A stretch of DNA of 64,000 nucleotides from Paraburkholderia sp. CNPSo 3272 (GTDB lineage: Bacteria; Pseudomonadota; Gammaproteobacteria; Burkholderiales; Burkholderiaceae): assembly GCF_024206495.1 (NCBI RefSeq), contig NZ_JAMBPQ010000005.1, positions 285,803 through 349,802 of the forward strand. Direction: 5' to 3'. Below the pieces are notes generated by a model. That model saw only the letters and a program-made list of their open reading frames with translations. It was not told the origin of the DNA and made no database searches. A program made the position numbers and the translations under genes. Shown piece by piece: positions 23,674 through 32,335 of the stretch (the first letter of the stretch is position 1; every line of letters starts with the position of its first letter).

Positions 23674-24285
23674 TTAGATCACGCTCGCAAGATAAACAAA
23701 GGAGAACACGCAGATCCAGACGATGTCCAGAAAGTGCCAGAAAAGGCTAAGGCACGTCAGGCGGCGAATTTCACGCTCGCCCAGAACCGGCGCCTTCAAG
23801 GCCTGAACCATCAGGACGACCATCCAGATCATGCCCATCGTCACGTGGATACCGTGGGTGGCAACCAGCGTGAAGAACGACGAGAGGAACGCGCTGCGTT
23901 GCGGACCGTTGCCCTCCGCGATCATGTTCGCGAATTCGTGCAGTTCGAAATACAGGAACGTTGCGCCGAGCAGGAAGGTGATCGCCAGCCAGAAGAACAC
24001 TTGACCCTTGCGCTGCTTGTGCGCGCCGATCATCGCGAAACCGTACGTGATGGACGACAGCAGCAGCACTGCCGTTTCCATCGCGACGCCATTGATGTCG
24101 AACAGGTCCTTGCCCGTCGGGCCGCCTGCGAACTGGTTCTGCATCACGGCGAACACTGCGAACAGCGAGCCGAACAGAATACAGTCCGTCATCAGGTACA
24201 GCCAGAAGCCGAACACCGAGTGTGACGGCGGGTGATCGTGGTGATCGTGCTCCGCGAGTGCGGCCGCACTAGTTTTCGTCAACAT
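23674..24285 (-). CDS. cyoC: Cytochrome bo3 quinol oxidase subunit III
   Basis: A 203-residue COX3-type membrane subunit with five helices (FGFWLYLMTDCILFGSLFAVF at the start, conserved HGIHVTMGMIWMVV near residue 145). It stabilises subunit I and forms the putative oxygen channel. Start overlaps the cyoB stop by one base (TGATG). Confidence 0.96.
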   Translation of the reverse strand: MLTKTSAAALAEHDHHDHPPSHSVFGFWLYLMTDCILFGSLFAVFAVMQNQFAGGPTGKDLFDINGVAMETAVLLLSSITYGFAMIGAHKQRKGQVFFWLAITFLLGATFLYFELHEFANMIAEGNGPQRSAFLSSFFTLVATHGIHVTMGMIWMVVLMVQALKAPVLGEREIRRLTCLSLFWHFLDIVWICVFSFVYLASVI

Positions 24286-26318
24286 CAGTTGGCCTCCAGT
24301 GCTGCTTCAACCTTGCCACGGCGTTGCTTGTCTTCGAACGCCTTGACCAGTGCGCGGCTACGCGCTTCTTCGTCTGCCCGGACCTTGGCGGCCGGGATGT
24401 AATAGCCTTCGTTCTTCTGGAAGCTGTAGGCGATGGCCGTGCCGACAATGCCGACGAAGCCAACGATCATGAGCCACCAGATGTGCCAGATGCCAGCGAA
24501 GCCGAGCACCAGGCTGAAGAAACCGATGAACACACCTGCGCTCGTGTTCGAGGGCATGTGGATGTCGGTGTACTTCGTGTTCGCGACGTCCACGGTTTCG
24601 CGGCCGGTTTCCTTCAGGTGCGCAAACTCGTCGAGCTCGCTCACGTGCGGAATGATCGCGAAGTTATACGACGGCGGCGGCGACGAGATCGCCCACTCCA
24701 GCGTACGGCCACCCCACGGATCGCCCGTCAGGTCGCGGTTTTCCGGCAGGTTGCGGTCGCGGATCGACACGTACAGCTGCAGCAGCTGGTGCGCGATACC
24801 GAGTGCCACGAGCACGGCGCCAACCCACGCGATGATCATCCACGGATGCCACGCCGGATTGTCGTAGTGGTTCAGACGGCGGGTTGCGCCCATGAAGCCC
24901 AGCACGTACAGCGGCGTGAAGGCAACGTAGAAGCCCGAGAGCCACAGCCAGAACGCGCGCTTGCCGAGCTTTTCGTTGAGCTTGAAGCCGAACGCCTTCG
25001 GGAACCAGTAGTTGAAGCCGGCGAGGTAGCCGAACAGCACGCCGCCGATGATCACGTTGTGGAAGTGAGCAATCAGGAACAGCGAGTTGTGCAGCACGAA
25101 GTCCGCGCCCGGGATCGCCATCATCACGCCGGTCATGCCGCCGATGGTGAAGGTGACCATGAAGCCGATCGTCCACAGCACCGGCGAGGTGAACTCGAGG
25201 CGGCCGCGGTAGATCGTGAACAGCCAGTTGAAGATCTTCACGCCCGTCGGGATCGCGATGATCATCGTCATGATGCCGAAGAACGCGTTGACGTTCGCGC
25301 CCGAACCCATCGTGAAGAAGTGGTGCAGCCACACGAGGAACGAGAGCACCATGATCGAGCAGGTCGCGTAGACCATGGTCTTGTAGCCGAACAGCGGCTT
25401 CTTCGCGTAGGTCGCGACGACTTCCGAGAAAATACCGAACGCCGGCAGGATCAGGATGTACACCTCGGGGTGACCCCAGGCCCAGATCAGGTTCAGGTAC
25501 AGCATGGCGTTGCCGCCGCCGTCATTCGTGAAGAAGTGCGTGCCGATGTAGCGGTCGAGGCCGAGCAGCGCGAGCGTCACGGTCAGGATCGGGAACGCGG
25601 CCATGATCAGCACGTTCGTGCACAGCGCCGTCCACGTGAACACCGGCATCTTCATCATCGTCATGCCGGGGGCACGCATCTTGATGATGGTGACGAAGAA
25701 GTTCACGCCGGTCAGCAGCGTGCCGACACCCGAGATCTGCAGCGCCCACAGGTAGTAATCGACCCCTACCCCCGGACTGTACGCAAGCTCCGAAAGCGGC
25801 GGATACGCGAGCCAGCCGGTCTGCGCGAACTCACCCACGACGAGCGAGATCATCAGCAGGATGGCGCCGACTGCGGTCATCCAGAACGACAGCGAGTTCA
25901 GGAACGGGAACGCGACGTCGCGTGCGCCGATCTGCAGCGGCACGATGATGTTCATCAGGCCGACCATGAAGGCCATGGCCATGAAGAAGATCATGATCAC
26001 GCCGTGAGCCGTGAAGATCTGGTCGTAGTGGTGCGGCGGGAGGTAGCCCGGCGCGTTGTACGCGAGCGCGAGCTGGGTACGCATCATGATCGCGTCGGCG
26101 AAGCCGCGCAGCAGCATGATGAGGGCGAGCACGATGTACATCACGCCCAGACGCTTGTGGTCGACGCTCGTCAGCCACTCCGTCCAAAGATATTTCCACT
26201 TACCGAGGTAAGTGATGCCACCGAGCACGAATGCGCCGATGACTGCCATACCGATCATCGTCCCGAGAATAATCGGCTCGTGATACGGAATGGCGTCCAG
26301 TGTAAGTTTTCCGAACAT
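24285..26318 (-). CDS. cyoB: Cytochrome bo3 quinol oxidase subunit I
   Basis: The haem-copper catalytic subunit: reduces oxygen to water with electrons from ubiquinol and pumps protons. 677 residues with about 15 helices, longer than cytochrome c oxidase subunit I because of the extra terminal helices typical of CyoB. Visible marks are [15 protein letters not shown] (copper His cross-linked to Tyr), LHHFFTMG (two copper His) and HFHNVIIGG (haem ligands). Confidence 0.97.
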   Translation of the reverse strand: MFGKLTLDAIPYHEPIILGTMIGMAVIGAFVLGGITYLGKWKYLWTEWLTSVDHKRLGVMYIVLALIMLLRGFADAIMMRTQLALAYNAPGYLPPHHYDQIFTAHGVIMIFFMAMAFMVGLMNIIVPLQIGARDVAFPFLNSLSFWMTAVGAILLMISLVVGEFAQTGWLAYPPLSELAYSPGVGVDYYLWALQISGVGTLLTGVNFFVTIIKMRAPGMTMMKMPVFTWTALCTNVLIMAAFPILTVTLALLGLDRYIGTHFFTNDGGGNAMLYLNLIWAWGHPEVYILILPAFGIFSEVVATYAKKPLFGYKTMVYATCSIMVLSFLVWLHHFFTMGSGANVNAFFGIMTMIIAIPTGVKIFNWLFTIYRGRLEFTSPVLWTIGFMVTFTIGGMTGVMMAIPGADFVLHNSLFLIAHFHNVIIGGVLFGYLAGFNYWFPKAFGFKLNEKLGKRAFWLWLSGFYVAFTPLYVLGFMGATRRLNHYDNPAWHPWMIIAWVGAVLVALGIAHQLLQLYVSIRDRNLPENRDLTGDPWGGRTLEWAISSPPPSYNFAIIPHVSELDEFAHLKETGRETVDVANTKYTDIHMPSNTSAGVFIGFFSLVLGFAGIWHIWWLMIVGFVGIVGTAIAYSFQKNEGYYIPAAKVRADEEARSRALVKAFEDKQRRGKVEAALEAN

Positions 26319-26325
26319 GCCTGGT

Positions 26326-27213
26326 TTACCCCTTGGTCACGCACGACGGGTCACTGAAGTTCGTGACGTGGCCGTTGTTGTACTTCGCGATGATGTTGTT
26401 GAAGAGCTTCGGGTCGACCGTCGAGAAGTACTCGACCGGAGCCTTCTCGCTCGGCTGTGCGACCGTCGCGTATTGATCCATGGAAAGCTGCGTCTGCGAC
26501 GCCTTCACCTTCTGGACCCACGCGTCGAAGTCTTGCTGGCTCGTGGCGAGGGTGCGGAACTTCATGTCCGAGAAGCCCTTGCCGCTGAAGTTCGCCGAAA
26601 GGCCGGCGTAGTCGCCAGCGTGGTCGGCGATCAGGTGCAGGCGCGTCTGCATGCCAGCCATCGCATAAACCTGGGTGCCAAGCTGCGGGATGAAGAACGA
26701 GTTCATCACCGAATCCGACGTGATGCTGAAATTCACCGGCGTGCCAACGGGCACGGCCAGCTGGTTCACCGTCGCGATACCGAGATCCGGGTAGATGAAC
26801 AGCCACTTCCAGTCGAGCGCCACAACTTCGACGTTGATCGGCTTGACGTTCGATTCGAGCGGCTTGTAGGGGTCGAGCTCGTGCGTGGTGTTCCACGTGA
26901 GCACGCCGAGGAACAGAATGATCAGCGTCGGGATGGTCCAGACGACGATTTCGATCGCCGTCGAGTGCGACCACTTCGGCGCGTAGGTGGCGCTACGGTT
27001 CGACGCGCGATAGCGGTACGCAAACCACAGCGTCAGGACGATCACAGGGATCACCACGATCAGCATGGCCCATGTGGAGGTAGCGATCAGCTGCTTTTCC
27101 GCCACGCCCACACTTCCCTTGGGGTCAAGGAGCTCCATGTTGCATCCGGAAAGACACAAGGCCAATCCGGCGCTGACGGGAAGCAGTAACCTTTGAAAGG
27201 TCGTTCGTTTCAT
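26326..27213 (-). CDS. cyoA: Cytochrome bo3 quinol oxidase subunit II
   Basis: Subunit II, with an N-terminal lipoprotein signal (LALCLSGC), two transmembrane helices, and a periplasmic cupredoxin domain ([26 protein letters not shown]) lacking the copper-A cysteines, as expected for a quinol rather than cytochrome c oxidase. Start 27213 gives the signal peptide [16 protein letters not shown] directly; in-frame ATGs at 27237 and 27273 would add 8 or 20 residues. First gene of cyoABCD. Confidence 0.94.
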   Translation of the reverse strand: MKRTTFQRLLLPVSAGLALCLSGCNMELLDPKGSVGVAEKQLIATSTWAMLIVVIPVIVLTLWFAYRYRASNRSATYAPKWSHSTAIEIVVWTIPTLIILFLGVLTWNTTHELDPYKPLESNVKPINVEVVALDWKWLFIYPDLGIATVNQLAVPVGTPVNFSITSDSVMNSFFIPQLGTQVYAMAGMQTRLHLIADHAGDYAGLSANFSGKGFSDMKFRTLATSQQDFDAWVQKVKASQTQLSMDQYATVAQPSEKAPVEYFSTVDPKLFNNIIAKYNNGHVTNFSDPSCVTKG

Positions 27214-27552
27214 CACGTTTGCCTGAATTTCATTCATTGAATAGTTCCGGACGCGTCCCCTGACATCCGACAAAGGAAGCGCGCCCGCATCATACAGCCG
27301 CTTTGATATTTCGCAATCAATGAATGTGGAAAATGACCTTTGTCAAAAGGCGATTGAGACACTTTGTCGCATGTGTTCGCGAGGTTTGTCGCGCCTCGGA
27401 AACACACGCACGTCGCGCCCCGCTCTGCCCTTGACAGCGGGCCGCCGCGGCTACTTTTCGAATCTCAAAATTCGAAAACCCTTGGACGCAACAACGCGCC
27501 GCAGCGCCGGGAGGCGATGCGGCGCGTTGGTTGCGCCGTCAATCTTCAGTGA
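27214..27552. other. Intergenic region between cyoA and orphan nuoM
   Basis: About 340 bases without a gene, holding the cyo promoter region. It has three symmetric elements: TTGAT-N8-ATCAA (27303-27320), an AT-rich palindrome with 9-bp arms TTTTCGAAT/ATTCGAAAA (27455-27478), and a GC-rich hairpin (27492-27529). The N8 spacing rules out a standard FNR site (N4). Confidence 0.55.
27492..27529 (-). terminator. GC-rich hairpin after nuoM-like gene
   Basis: Perfect 12-bp stem CAACGCGCCGCA/TGCGGCGCGTTG, extendable past a one-base bulge. It follows the minus-strand stop codon by 23 bases but lacks a T run, so it may be a weak terminator or mRNA end stabiliser. Confidence 0.5.
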
Positions 27553-29097
27553 TCACGTCGGCGAGTGCGAAGCACGAACGTCCGTGCCTGCACGCACTGC
27601 GTCAGCAGGCGCTCCTTCGTCGACGGGTTGCTTGCTGCGACCGGCCTGGCTGACGAGGTTCGCCGCCGAGAGCTCGATCGCGTCGGTCATCGGCTTCGGG
27701 TAGAGGCCGATTGCGAGCACAAACGCTGCGAGCGAAGCGAAGATCAGCGTTTCGCGGCGGCCGATGTCGGCCAGCTTCGCAACGCCCTTGTTCGCCACAG
27801 CGCCGAAGATCACGCGCTTGTACATCCACAGGGTGTACGCAGCGCTCAGAATGACGGTCGTCGCGGCGATCGCGCCGACCCAGAAGTTCACGCGGATCGC
27901 GCCCATGATGACCATGAACTCGCCCACGAAGCCCGACGTGCCCGGCAGGCCGAGGTTGGCCATGCAGAACAGCATCATGAAGGTGGCGTAGCGCGGCATC
28001 ACGTTGACGACGCCGCCGTAAGCCGAGATCGTGCGCGTTTTCGTGCGATCGAACAGCACGCCGATCGAGAGCAGCATGGCGCCCGAGACGAAGCCGTACG
28101 AGATCATCTGCACGATCGCGCCTTCGGTGCCGATCTGGTTGAAGAGGAACAGGCCGAGCGTGACGAGGCCCATGTGGGCGACCGTCGAGTACGCAAGCAG
28201 CTTGGTCATGTCGGTCTGCGCGAGCGCGAGCAGGCTGGAGTAGACCACGGCCACGAGCGAGAGCGTGATGATGGCCGGCGCGAAGAAGTGTGCAGCGTCG
28301 GGCGTGATCGGCAGCGTGAAGCGCAGGAAGCCGTAGCCGCCGAGCTTCAGCATGGCCAGCATCACGGTCGCGCCGGTCGGCGCTTCGAGGTGGACGTCGG
28401 GCAGCCAGGTGTGGAACGGCCACATCGGGACCTTCACCGCGAAGGCCGCGAAGAAGCCGATGAATACGAGGATCTGCGGGATGAAACCGAGCGTGAGGCT
28501 GTGCCACACCGACATGTCGAAGGTGTGCGACTGGCTGTAGAGGTACAGCATCGACACCAGCATCAGCAGCGAGCCGGCGAGCGAGAAGAAGAAGAACTTG
28601 ACCGCGGCGTAGGTGCGGCGGGCATTGCCCCACGTGCCGATCAGCAGGTACAGCGGGATCAGCGTGGCTTCGAAGAACACGAAGAACAGCATGCCGTCGG
28701 TCGCGGCGAAGGTGCCGACCATCAGGCCCGAGAGAATCAGGAACGCGCCGAAGTACTGGGCGACGCGCACCGTGATCGATTCCCACGAGGCGATCACGAT
28801 CACGAGCGTCGTGAACGCGGTGAGCACTACGAGCCACATCGAAATGCCATCGATTCCGAGTCGCCACGCCACGCCGAACTCAGGCAGCCAGTCGCGGAAT
28901 TCGACGAACTGCATGCCGGCCGCGTGGTTGTCGAAGCCGGAGATGAGCGGGAGGGTCAGCAGCAGACCGACGACGGCGCCAACGAGCGACAGCCAGCGGG
29001 CACGCTGCGGGTGACGATCCGACCCGAGGCGCAGCACGGCCACGCCGAACAGGATGGGAATCCAGATCGCCAGACTCAGGAATGGAACGGATTGCAT
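27553..29097 (-). CDS. Orphan NuoM-like proton-translocating subunit
   Basis: A 514-residue antiporter-type membrane protein with about 14 helices. The NuoM/ND4 signature is intact: RLGIDGISMWLVVLTA, FFVFFEATLIPLYLLIG (the conserved Glu in helix 5), VKVPMWPFHTWLPDVHLEAPTGATVMLA (Lys and the HxW...H motif) and LLAYSTVAHMG. In complex I this subunit pumps protons. Here no other nuo gene is adjacent; it lies upstream of cyoABCD on the same strand. It differs enough from a typical nuo-operon NuoM to be a paralogue. The C-terminal 30 residues are hydrophilic. Confidence 0.88.
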   Translation of the reverse strand: MQSVPFLSLAIWIPILFGVAVLRLGSDRHPQRARWLSLVGAVVGLLLTLPLISGFDNHAAGMQFVEFRDWLPEFGVAWRLGIDGISMWLVVLTAFTTLVIVIASWESITVRVAQYFGAFLILSGLMVGTFAATDGMLFFVFFEATLIPLYLLIGTWGNARRTYAAVKFFFFSLAGSLLMLVSMLYLYSQSHTFDMSVWHSLTLGFIPQILVFIGFFAAFAVKVPMWPFHTWLPDVHLEAPTGATVMLAMLKLGGYGFLRFTLPITPDAAHFFAPAIITLSLVAVVYSSLLALAQTDMTKLLAYSTVAHMGLVTLGLFLFNQIGTEGAIVQMISYGFVSGAMLLSIGVLFDRTKTRTISAYGGVVNVMPRYATFMMLFCMANLGLPGTSGFVGEFMVIMGAIRVNFWVGAIAATTVILSAAYTLWMYKRVIFGAVANKGVAKLADIGRRETLIFASLAAFVLAIGLYPKPMTDAIELSAANLVSQAGRSKQPVDEGAPADAVRAGTDVRASHSPT

Positions 29098-29568
29098 TTC
29101 AACAGGACCTCAAAAATGCGGAGCAAATAGCTTCCACGGCGCACGTTCAGGTGCGCAAGCAACTTGAAAGATTGACGCGGGGTGAAAATCGAACCAGGCT
29201 GGCTGTAATGTATTTGTCAGCGACGAGGCGAAATGCAACACACGTTCAAGGGTTAACGAGGGTAAACGGAATACGGAAGTTTTGCAGCGCAACAACACGG
29301 GCCGGATCCACGATTGACGCAAGTCATTGTTTTTATTCAAAAACGTACTAAGAGAAAAAACAACAAATGGCTTGTTACCGCACATTTTTGACCGCGCAAA
29401 CAGCGGTTTCGACCTCCGGGGCGCCGTGACGCGCGGCAGGCCGTCACGCTGCGCGGCCAGAATAATACCTTACTTGTTTCTTTCGGTTCAATGACTTATG
29501 CATCGGAGCATGGCGCCCGGCGGCCTCTAGAACATGTGCCAGGCCCACCCGCGCGCCCTTGCGCGGTG

Positions 29569-29602
29569 CAAAAAAAAGCCCCGGCCTTCATGGGGCCGGG
29601 GC
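29569..29602 (-). terminator. Strong intrinsic terminator, minus strand
   Basis: Nine-bp stem GCCCCGGCC/GGCCGGGGC with a 7-base loop, followed on the minus strand by eight T. No minus-strand protein gene reads into it, hence the sRNA proposal. Confidence 0.88.
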
Positions 29603-29739
29603 CAACTCTCACGTTGCGCCAGAACACTGGAACACGCATGGCCGGCACTTTAGCGACTTGTATCCTCGAAATTAAGGGCGCTGGCTGGAACAGTCCCTTC
29701 CCGACTGCGCGAGATCATCCTGTTCCCGTCAATTCTTTC
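29570..29739 (-). ncRNA. Candidate Fur-controlled small RNA
   Basis: About 170 bases on the minus strand bounded by a Fur-box palindrome at the 5' side and a very strong intrinsic terminator at the 3' side, with no ORF. That is the architecture of iron-starvation sRNAs (RyhB, PrrF, NrrF). Burkholderia cenocepacia has such an sRNA, BrrF, described as having a Fur-type context; whether this is its homologue cannot be settled from memory. The 5' end is not determined. Confidence 0.55.
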
Positions 29740-29758
29740 GCAAATGATAATCATTTGC
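29740..29758. promoter_or_regulatory. Fur box, perfect 19-bp palindrome
   Basis: GCAAATGATAATCATTTGC is a perfect palindrome around a central A/T and matches the Fur consensus GATAATGATAATCATTATC at 15 of 19 positions. It lies 85 bases upstream of the plus-strand gene at 29843 and at the head of the minus-strand sRNA candidate, so one Fur dimer pair could repress both. Confidence 0.85.
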
Positions 29759-29842
29759 ATTTAGACGAAATCTGTCCCAGAATACAGCCCATGCCGGACG
29801 ACCCGGCGCCACCCGAATGATTTGTGCGGGACCGGAGGCTCC

Positions 29843-30322
29843 ATGAACTACACCGCCCCTTTCGCGAGAAATGACACGCTGATCGACGACACCTTCGTCC
29901 ATCATCCCGACACCGCCGAGCAGACCGTCCTGCGCGCGGTGCGCACCTGGCTGCGCCCGCACTGCGACGCCTACGCCAAGGCCGAAAGCTGGCGCGGCGT
30001 GCTCGCCGATGCGGGGCTCGGTGCGGAAGGCTTCGGCTATTTCGATCTGCTGATGGGCACCCTGTGCCGCGCCTCGTGCCGCCCGCTCGACACACGCTGC
30101 CGCTGCGCCTCCGAACTCGCGAAGGACGAAGGCTCGCTGCTGCAGGTGATCGCGCTTCTGCAGTCCACGCGCAGCGAGGCCGCCGTGCAACTGCTCAACG
30201 ACTGGCTGCCGACGCCGAGCGTAAGCGGCATGCTCAAGACCGCGCGCTGGTTCGCCATCGCGCTGCTCGACGCGGGAGTGCGGTTGAGCGACCGCTCGCG
30301 CCGCGTCACCTACATGCACTGA
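29843..30322 (+). CDS. Unassigned Fur-box-controlled protein
   Basis: A 159-residue soluble protein I do not recognise. The middle holds a cysteine cluster, LCRASCRPLDTRCRCASEL (C-x3-C, then C-x-C), which could bind a metal or Fe-S cluster; it does not have the C-terminal CC-x10-C-x2-C of FhuF. The rest is helical. The start at 29843 follows ACCGGAGG by six bases. The Fur box upstream predicts expression in iron limitation, which points to iron handling or iron-sparing. No siderophore or receptor gene is adjacent. Confidence 0.75.
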   Translation: MNYTAPFARNDTLIDDTFVHHPDTAEQTVLRAVRTWLRPHCDAYAKAESWRGVLADAGLGAEGFGYFDLLMGTLCRASCRPLDTRCRCASELAKDEGSLLQVIALLQSTRSEAAVQLLNDWLPTPSVSGMLKTARWFAIALLDAGVRLSDRSRRVTYMH

Positions 30323-30353
30323 CACAGGCACTGACTGGCCTGCACGGCATGAA

Positions 30354-31751
30354 TCAATCCCGCTTGCCTGAACGCTCACGCAGATAACGCCGCACGGCAC
30401 GCGCCATCTTTGGATACTGCTCGCCGGGCACGGCGAACAACACGAGCGCGCTGCAGAAAAGAAACGTGCCGCGATAGCCGAACGCCTGCACGAGCATGCC
30501 CGAAAGCACGCCCGACAGTATCGAGCCGAGCCGCGACGCGTTGAAAAACAGCGCGGTTGCCCGCCCCGGCGACGACGGCATCAGATCCTGCACGAACGTC
30601 ATGCCGAGACACGACGTGACGGCCACCACGAAGGCGTTGAGGATCTGCATCGGGATCAACGCGTGCACGCCCGGCGCCAGCGACATGGCGACGAAGTAGA
30701 CGGCATGCACCACAGCGCACGCGGCCAGCCACCATGGCTTGTCCAGCACCGAGGCGCGCGCGCCGAGCGCGAGCATCATCGGTATCTCCATGAGCGCGCC
30801 GAGGCCGAGCATGATCGACACGTCGATGCGCGTGCCCTGCAGGCCATGCACGATGTAGAGCGGCAGCACGATCATCGTCGCGTTGGCGGCCAGCCCGATG
30901 AGTGTGAGCGCAACGATCGCGCGCATGATGTCTTTCTGCGAACCCTCCGCGGCGGGCACCGGCGCGCGCGCAGCTTTGGCCTTCGCTTTTGCCGTTGCCG
31001 CCGCCGGAAACGTTGCGGGGTCGCGTGGCGCACCTGGCTGCACTTCGGCCTGCGTGAGCGGCTGGCCCTCGTACTGCGCCGCGCTTTGCGCATCGATCTT
31101 CTGCGCGACTTCGCCGGAGGTGGGACGCGCCATCAGATGTTGTGTGGCGTGTTCGTCGTGGCGCGGCTCGCGCATGCGCCAGACGATCGTGCCGCAAGCG
31201 GCGAAGCTCGCCGCCGCGAACAGGAAGAGCCCGTAGAAGTTCGTGGCGGCCAGCACGAGCGCGCCGACCGCGGGCCCGAACACCCACGCGGCGGACAGGA
31301 TCGTGCGCAACGTCGCGCTCGCGAAGGTCCGCTCGGCGTCGTCGCGCGCGGGCAGCGCCGCGCGGCTGAACGAGAACACGAGTGAGAGCGCGCAACCGCC
31401 CGCGCCGATGAACGCAATGCCCACGAGCAGCAGAAGCCGGTAATCGCGCACGACGCACAAGCAGAGATAGCCGAGCGTGGCGGCACTCAGCGAGACGAGC
31501 AGCAGGGTTCGGTGCTTGCCGGTGGCGTCGCTCCAGCGGCCCGCTGCCGTGCTCGCGATGACGCCGCTCGTAGCGATGGCGGTCATGAACACGCCGAGCC
31601 GGAACGGTGTCATGCCGGCGCGCTCGACGCCGAACAGCGAGAGATAAGGTGCTGTGAAGGACATCGCGACGCCGAGCATCAGGGTGGCGCCGGCGAGTGG
31701 CAGGAAACCAGGAATACGCAGAAGACCGGCAAAGCGCGAGTTTTTGAGCAC
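30354..31751 (-). CDS. MFS exporter, SetA-like sugar efflux family
   Basis: A 465-residue major facilitator with 12 helices. Pattern PYLSLFGVERAGMTPFRLGVFMTAIATSGVIAST..GRWSDATGKHRTLLL and the C-terminal FVQDLMPSSPGRATALFFNASRLGSILSGVLSGML match the SetA/SetB sugar efflux group. The central cytoplasmic loop (about residues 200-270) is unusually long and Ala/Lys/Pro-rich (TAKAKAKAARAPVPAAEGS). The start appears to be GTG at 31751 with a weak ribosome-binding site and is uncertain. Physiological substrate unknown. Confidence 0.85.
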   Translation of the reverse strand: MLKNSRFAGLLRIPGFLPLAGATLMLGVAMSFTAPYLSLFGVERAGMTPFRLGVFMTAIATSGVIASTAAGRWSDATGKHRTLLLVSLSAATLGYLCLCVVRDYRLLLLVGIAFIGAGGCALSLVFSFSRAALPARDDAERTFASATLRTILSAAWVFGPAVGALVLAATNFYGLFLFAAASFAACGTIVWRMREPRHDEHATQHLMARPTSGEVAQKIDAQSAAQYEGQPLTQAEVQPGAPRDPATFPAAATAKAKAKAARAPVPAAEGSQKDIMRAIVALTLIGLAANATMIVLPLYIVHGLQGTRIDVSIMLGLGALMEIPMMLALGARASVLDKPWWLAACAVVHAVYFVAMSLAPGVHALIPMQILNAFVVAVTSCLGMTFVQDLMPSSPGRATALFFNASRLGSILSGVLSGMLVQAFGYRGTFLFCSALVLFAVPGEQYPKMARAVRRYLRERSGKRD

Positions 31752-32335
31752 GGCGCGGCGGGTAATGGCGAGAAGGGAGTTGGCCGTGCACGCGCGGTAA
31801 CACGACGGCCATATCGACGGCGATTATCGGGCCGAACTCCCACACTGTGCAAGGTTGAGCCCGCAGCGATCAACATCTGGGTGCGCTATCCACAACTTTG
31901 GGGGACAGCCTTGTGCGTAACCCTGGGACGACTGCACCAAGTGCTTGATGCGATTCGGATTGTGCGCAGCGTTGCCGTTTGTTGCAGCGGCGGCGTTTTG
32001 GGGGGAAACGCGCGGAGGGTTTTCCACAGATTTTGTTGAGAGACCTGTTAGCAAGTTCGGGACATCCGCATCAAGCCATTGAATGGAAACGGGAAGCTCG
32101 CAAACGACATGAAAAATGCATGTTTTTTGCGCAGGAAAGTTGTCCACAGTTTTTGGTGACAAACCTGTTGATAACCGCCTGGCGAGCGCGCCAACTCATT
32201 GATCGGATAGAGAGTTCGTCGCTTGTGTCGCGGTTGCATCAATTTGCGCTCCGGATGGGCAGCCGGGGCTCCGGCGCAAACGTTTCGCGACGGCCACTGC
32301 CGTCTCTTCCCCGATTGCATCAAGACGCGCAGCGC
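31752..32335. other. Intergenic region with DnaA-box-bearing repeats
   Basis: About 580 bases without a gene on either strand. It contains three copies of a 35-bp repeat, each opening with a DnaA-box-like YTNTCCACA, plus a locally AT-rich patch (GAAAAATGCATGTTTTTTGC, 32111-32130). No replication gene is adjacent. Confidence 0.6.
31886..32174. repeat. Three 35-bp repeats carrying DnaA-box-like sequences
   Basis: Copies at 31886-31920, 32020-32054 and 32140-32174. The last two match at 27 of 35 positions. Left ends are CTATCCACA, TTTTCCACA and TTGTCCACA (each 8/9 to TTATCCACA). Right ends face the other way: TGTGCGTAA (7/9), TGTTAGCAA (5/9) and TGTTGATAA (8/9 to TGTGGATAA). Opposed box pairs of this spacing occur in oriC regions of related bacteria. 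The site may bind DnaA without being an origin. Confidence 0.6.

Larger units (their letters stand above)
29098..29842. other. Long intergenic region with Fur box and candidate sRNA
   Basis: About 745 bases with no protein gene. The left part (29100-29400) is AT-rich and must hold the nuoM-like promoter; a partly symmetric TTGAC-GCAA-GTCAT (29314-29327) resembles an FNR/Anr site but deviates in one half. The right part has the minus-strand terminator (29569-29602) and the Fur box (29740-29758). Confidence 0.6.

Noticed and set aside
24324..26357. 677-codon plus-strand frame over cyoB
   Set aside because: Exact antisense shadow of cyoB, His/Arg/Asp-rich without domains.
27303..27320. FNR-like site TTGAT...ATCAA
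   Set aside because: Spacer is eight bases; FNR/Anr sites need four.
27565..29130. 521-codon plus-strand frame over the NuoM-like gene
   Set aside because: Antisense shadow; composition is Arg/Glu/His-rich with no recognisable fold.
31886..32174. Chromosomal replication origin
   Set aside because: Neither dnaA/gyrB/rpmH nor repA/parAB flank the region, and the boxes are imperfect; reported instead as a DnaA-box locus of unknown role.
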